A DNA stretch of 37,000 nt from Rhodobaculum claviforme (lineage in GTDB: Bacteria; Pseudomonadota; Alphaproteobacteria; Rhodobacterales; Rhodobacteraceae). Below, piece by piece: positions 35,194-37,000 of the stretch. The stretch is from contig NZ_NHSD01000294.1 in NCBI RefSeq assembly GCF_016653255.1, forward strand, positions 1 to 37,000, in the 5' to 3' direction. The notes beneath the pieces are model-generated. The model saw nothing but the letters and a program-made list of their open reading frames with translations, searched no databases and was not told where the DNA came from. The position numbers and the translations under genes were made by a program. Within the stretch, counting starts at the first letter, position 1. Each line of letters begins with the position of its first letter.

Positions 35194-35991
35194 CTAGTCC
35201 TCGAAGGTCAGGGTCATCCCGTCATGGGCGGGGGTGACATGCGCCGGGGTTTCGGCCGCCAGCATGGCATAGTCGAGGTCGTTGTGCATGTTCGTCAGCA
35301 CCGCGCGGCGCGGGCGGGCGCGGTCGATCCACTGCAGCGTCAGCGCCAGATGCGCGTGGGTGGGATGGGGCTTGCGGCGCAGCGCGTCCACCACCCAGGT
35401 GTCGAGGCCCTCCAGCAGCGGCCAGCTGTCCTCGGGGATCTCCACCGCGTCCGGAAGATACGCCAGCGGCCCGATGCGAAAGCCCAGCGCGTCGATGTGG
35501 CCGTGGCGCGCGCGCAGCGGGCGCAGGGTGATCGGGCCGCCCTCGCCGGTGATCGTGATGTCCCCCGCGATGGTGTGCATGTCCAGGATCGGCGGATAGG
35601 GCGAGCCCTCGGGCTGGTGGAACACATACCCGAAGCGCTCCAGCAGCGCGGCCTGCGTCTCGGGATCGGCCCAGACCGCCAGCCGCTTGCGGGTGTTGAA
35701 GACGATCTGGCGCAGGTCGTCGATGCCGTTGGTGTGGTCGGCGTGCGCATGGGTCCACACCACCGCATCCAGCCGGCCCACGCCCGCCTCCAGCAGCTGG
35801 TCGCGCATGTCCGGCGCGGTGTCGATCAGCACCTGCGTGCGGCCCGCGTCCCCGATCCGCTCCACCAGCAGCGAACAGCGGCGCCGACGGTTGCGCGGGT
35901 CGGCGGGGTCGCATTCGCCCCAGTTGTCGCCCAGCCGGGGTACGCCCCCGGACGACCCGCAGCCCAGAATGGTAAAGTGCAGCTGCGCCAT
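35194..35991 (-). CDS. PhnP-like metallo-beta-lactamase-fold hydrolase
   Basis: A 265-residue cytosolic MBL-fold enzyme. The N-terminus ILGCGSSGGVPRLGDNWGECDP is typical of the PhnP-related branch. The metal motif is HAHADH (81-86) in WTHAHADHTNGIDDLRQ, with further ligand candidates at ARHGHID and TNMHNDLD. PhnP hydrolyses cyclic phosphate in phosphonate metabolism, but no phn genes are nearby, so the substrate is not implied. The ATG overlaps the tatD stop by one base (TGATG). The holB-tatD-MBL order is common in alphaproteobacteria. Confidence 0.92.
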   Translation of the reverse strand: MAQLHFTILGCGSSGGVPRLGDNWGECDPADPRNRRRRCSLLVERIGDAGRTQVLIDTAPDMRDQLLEAGVGRLDAVVWTHAHADHTNGIDDLRQIVFNTRKRLAVWADPETQAALLERFGYVFHQPEGSPYPPILDMHTIAGDITITGEGGPITLRPLRARHGHIDALGFRIGPLAYLPDAVEIPEDSWPLLEGLDTWVVDALRRKPHPTHAHLALTLQWIDRARPRRAVLTNMHNDLDYAMLAAETPAHVTPAHDGMTLTFED

Positions 35992-36797
35992 CAGGCGGCC
36001 TGCCGCCAGCGGGCGGCCTTGGCGAACAGCCGGTCGAAGTTCGCGCTGGTGGCGCGGGCAAAGGATTCAAGGTCGAGGCCGAACACCTCGGCCCCCACGC
36101 GGGCGGTGTGGGCGGTGTAGGCGGGCTCGTTGCGCCGCCCGCGATGGGGGGGCGGCGCGAGGTAGGGCGCGTCGGTCTCCAGCAGGATGCGCTCCAGCGG
36201 CGCGGCGGCAAAGATCTCCCGCAGGCTGGTGCTCTTGGGGAACGCGGCGATCCCCGACATCGACAGGTAGAACCCCAGATCGAGCGCCGCCCGCGCAAGC
36301 TCCGGCCCCGAGGAGAAGCAGTGCATCACACAGCCGAACGCCCCCGCGCGGTGTTCGTCCGTCAGGATGCGGGCCATGTCGGCATCGGCGTCGCGGGCGT
36401 GAATGATCAGCGGAAGACCCGTTTCGCGCGCGGCGGCGATGTGGACACGCAGGCTCTGGCGCTGCACCTCGGCGCTGTCAGAGGTGTAGTGGTAGTCGAG
36501 GCCGGTCTCGCCGATCCCCACCATCTTGGGATGACGCGCCAGGGCGACCAGATCGTCGACGGTGGCCATCGGCTCGTCCGCGACACTCATGGGGTGGGTG
36601 CCGGCGGCATAGAACACCGACGGGTGCGCCTCGGCGATGGCGCGCACGGCGGGTTCGGTGCGCAGCCGGGTCGCGATGGTCAGCATGCGCGTGACACCGG
36701 CGGCGTGGGCGCGTGCGATCACCGCGTCCAGCTCCCCGCCGAAGTCGGGGAAGTCGAGGTGGCAGTGGCTGTCGACGATCTCGGGCGGGGCGCTCAT
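35991..36797 (-). CDS. tatD: TatD-family metal-dependent deoxyribonuclease
   Basis: A 268-residue TIM-barrel metallo-hydrolase. Ligand residues are His11 and His13 (DSHCHLD), Glu97 (GIGETGLDYHY), His133 (IIHARD), His159 (VMHCFS) and Asp209 (LLETDAPYL). This is the YcfH/TatD group linked with 3'-5' DNA exonuclease activity and repair; D-aminoacyl-tRNA or other activities have been suggested for relatives. ATG with GAAAGGA upstream. It follows holB by 33 bases, the conserved tmk-holB-tatD neighbourhood, and overlaps the MBL gene. Confidence 0.95.
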   Translation of the reverse strand: MSAPPEIVDSHCHLDFPDFGGELDAVIARAHAAGVTRMLTIATRLRTEPAVRAIAEAHPSVFYAAGTHPMSVADEPMATVDDLVALARHPKMVGIGETGLDYHYTSDSAEVQRQSLRVHIAAARETGLPLIIHARDADADMARILTDEHRAGAFGCVMHCFSSGPELARAALDLGFYLSMSGIAAFPKSTSLREIFAAAPLERILLETDAPYLAPPPHRGRRNEPAYTAHTARVGAEVFGLDLESFARATSANFDRLFAKAARWRQAA

Positions 36798-36830
36798 GGC
36801 GTCCTTTCGGGGTCGGAGGTGTCGGGCGCC

Positions 36831-37000
36831 TCAGGCGTGGCGTGCGGCGACGATTTCGATCTCCCGCACCATATCGAGCAGCAGTCCGGCGGGGTCAAGG
36901 TTGACCGCCAGCCCCGCGCGCACCCGCGCGCCCAGCCGGGCCTGCGCCTCGGCCCAGTCACGGGCGGCGGCGGGGGTGGGGGCCAGGCGGGCGCACAGCG
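36831..37000 (-). CDS. holB: DNA polymerase III subunit delta' (C-terminal part, runs off the window)
   Basis: Only the last 56 codons are present; the gene continues past position 37000. The visible C-terminus includes ARDWAEAQARLGARVRAGLAVNLDP and LLLDMVREIEIVAARHA, the helical collar-domain ending of the alphaproteobacterial clamp-loader subunit. Delta' helps load the sliding clamp. The call relies on the match of this ending and on position directly before tatD; the frame has no homolog-type conflict on the other strand. Confidence 0.8.
   Translation of the reverse strand, partial: LCARLAPTPAAARDWAEAQARLGARVRAGLAVNLDPAGLLLDMVREIEIVAARHA

Overview
This window is a chromosomal stretch of a high-GC (about 70%) alphaproteobacterium, most likely of the Rhodobacterales (Paracoccaceae/Roseobacteraceae). 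The evidence is the pal-cpoB-tilS-ftsH order, a CcrM-type GANTC methyltransferase, a che cluster with CheD and no CheZ, and a propionyl-CoA carboxylase locus with a ScfR/PccR-type regulator. Coding density is very high, neighbours often overlap by 1-17 bases, and TTG/GTG starts are common. I see no insertion sequence, prophage, CRISPR array, tRNA or rRNA. Nearly everything is recognisable core or lineage-typical genome.

Layout. (1) Positions 21-4687, plus strand: pal, cpoB, tilS, ftsH, closed by a strong intrinsic terminator at 4714. (2) 4850-7736, plus strand: one-carbon/folate genes fhs and folD with a small AroQ-type chorismate mutase between them. (3) 18961-7756, minus strand: an M48 lipoprotein peptidase, a pair of periplasmic M16 peptidase-family proteins (one catalytic, one without the metal motif), mutL, and a chemotaxis operon in transcription order STAS, cheY, cheA, cheW, cheR, cheY, cheB, cheD. 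CheB is only the methylesterase half; a free CheY is encoded directly upstream with a 4-base overlap. (4) 19083-19784, plus strand: a DCC-type CxxC protein and a small unknown protein. (5) 22657-19887, minus strand: methylmalonyl-CoA mutase translationally coupled to a VOC-fold protein; a secreted DUF4174 protein diverges from it. (6) 28450-23646, minus strand: pccB, three small genes (secreted, unknown, lipoprotein) and pccA, with an intrinsic terminator just before pccA. (7) 28652-31311, plus strand: a Bcr/CflA drug exporter and pccR, which has a perfect TTTGCAAA in its leader. (8) 36831 (running off the edge at 37000) back to 31318, minus strand: holB (partial), tatD, a PhnP-like metallo-hydrolase, an AEC transporter, a GlxA-type regulator, rnhB and ccrM.

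How they fit together. PccA/PccB carboxylate propionyl-CoA and the mutase makes succinyl-CoA, so most of the methylmalonyl-CoA route and its likely regulator sit within 11 kb. No canonical epimerase is seen; the VOC protein coupled to the mutase is only a speculative candidate. Fhs and FolD interconvert formate, 10-formyl-THF and methylene-THF. Pal and CpoB belong to the Tol-Pal envelope system. CcrM would set GANTC methylation, and three GANTC sites crowd its own upstream region.

I did not find a clearly new multi-gene system. The points most worth following are the split CheY/CheB pair, the GANTC cluster before ccrM, the PccR-type sites, the envelope genes placed between pccB and pccA, and the catalytic/non-catalytic M16 pair.
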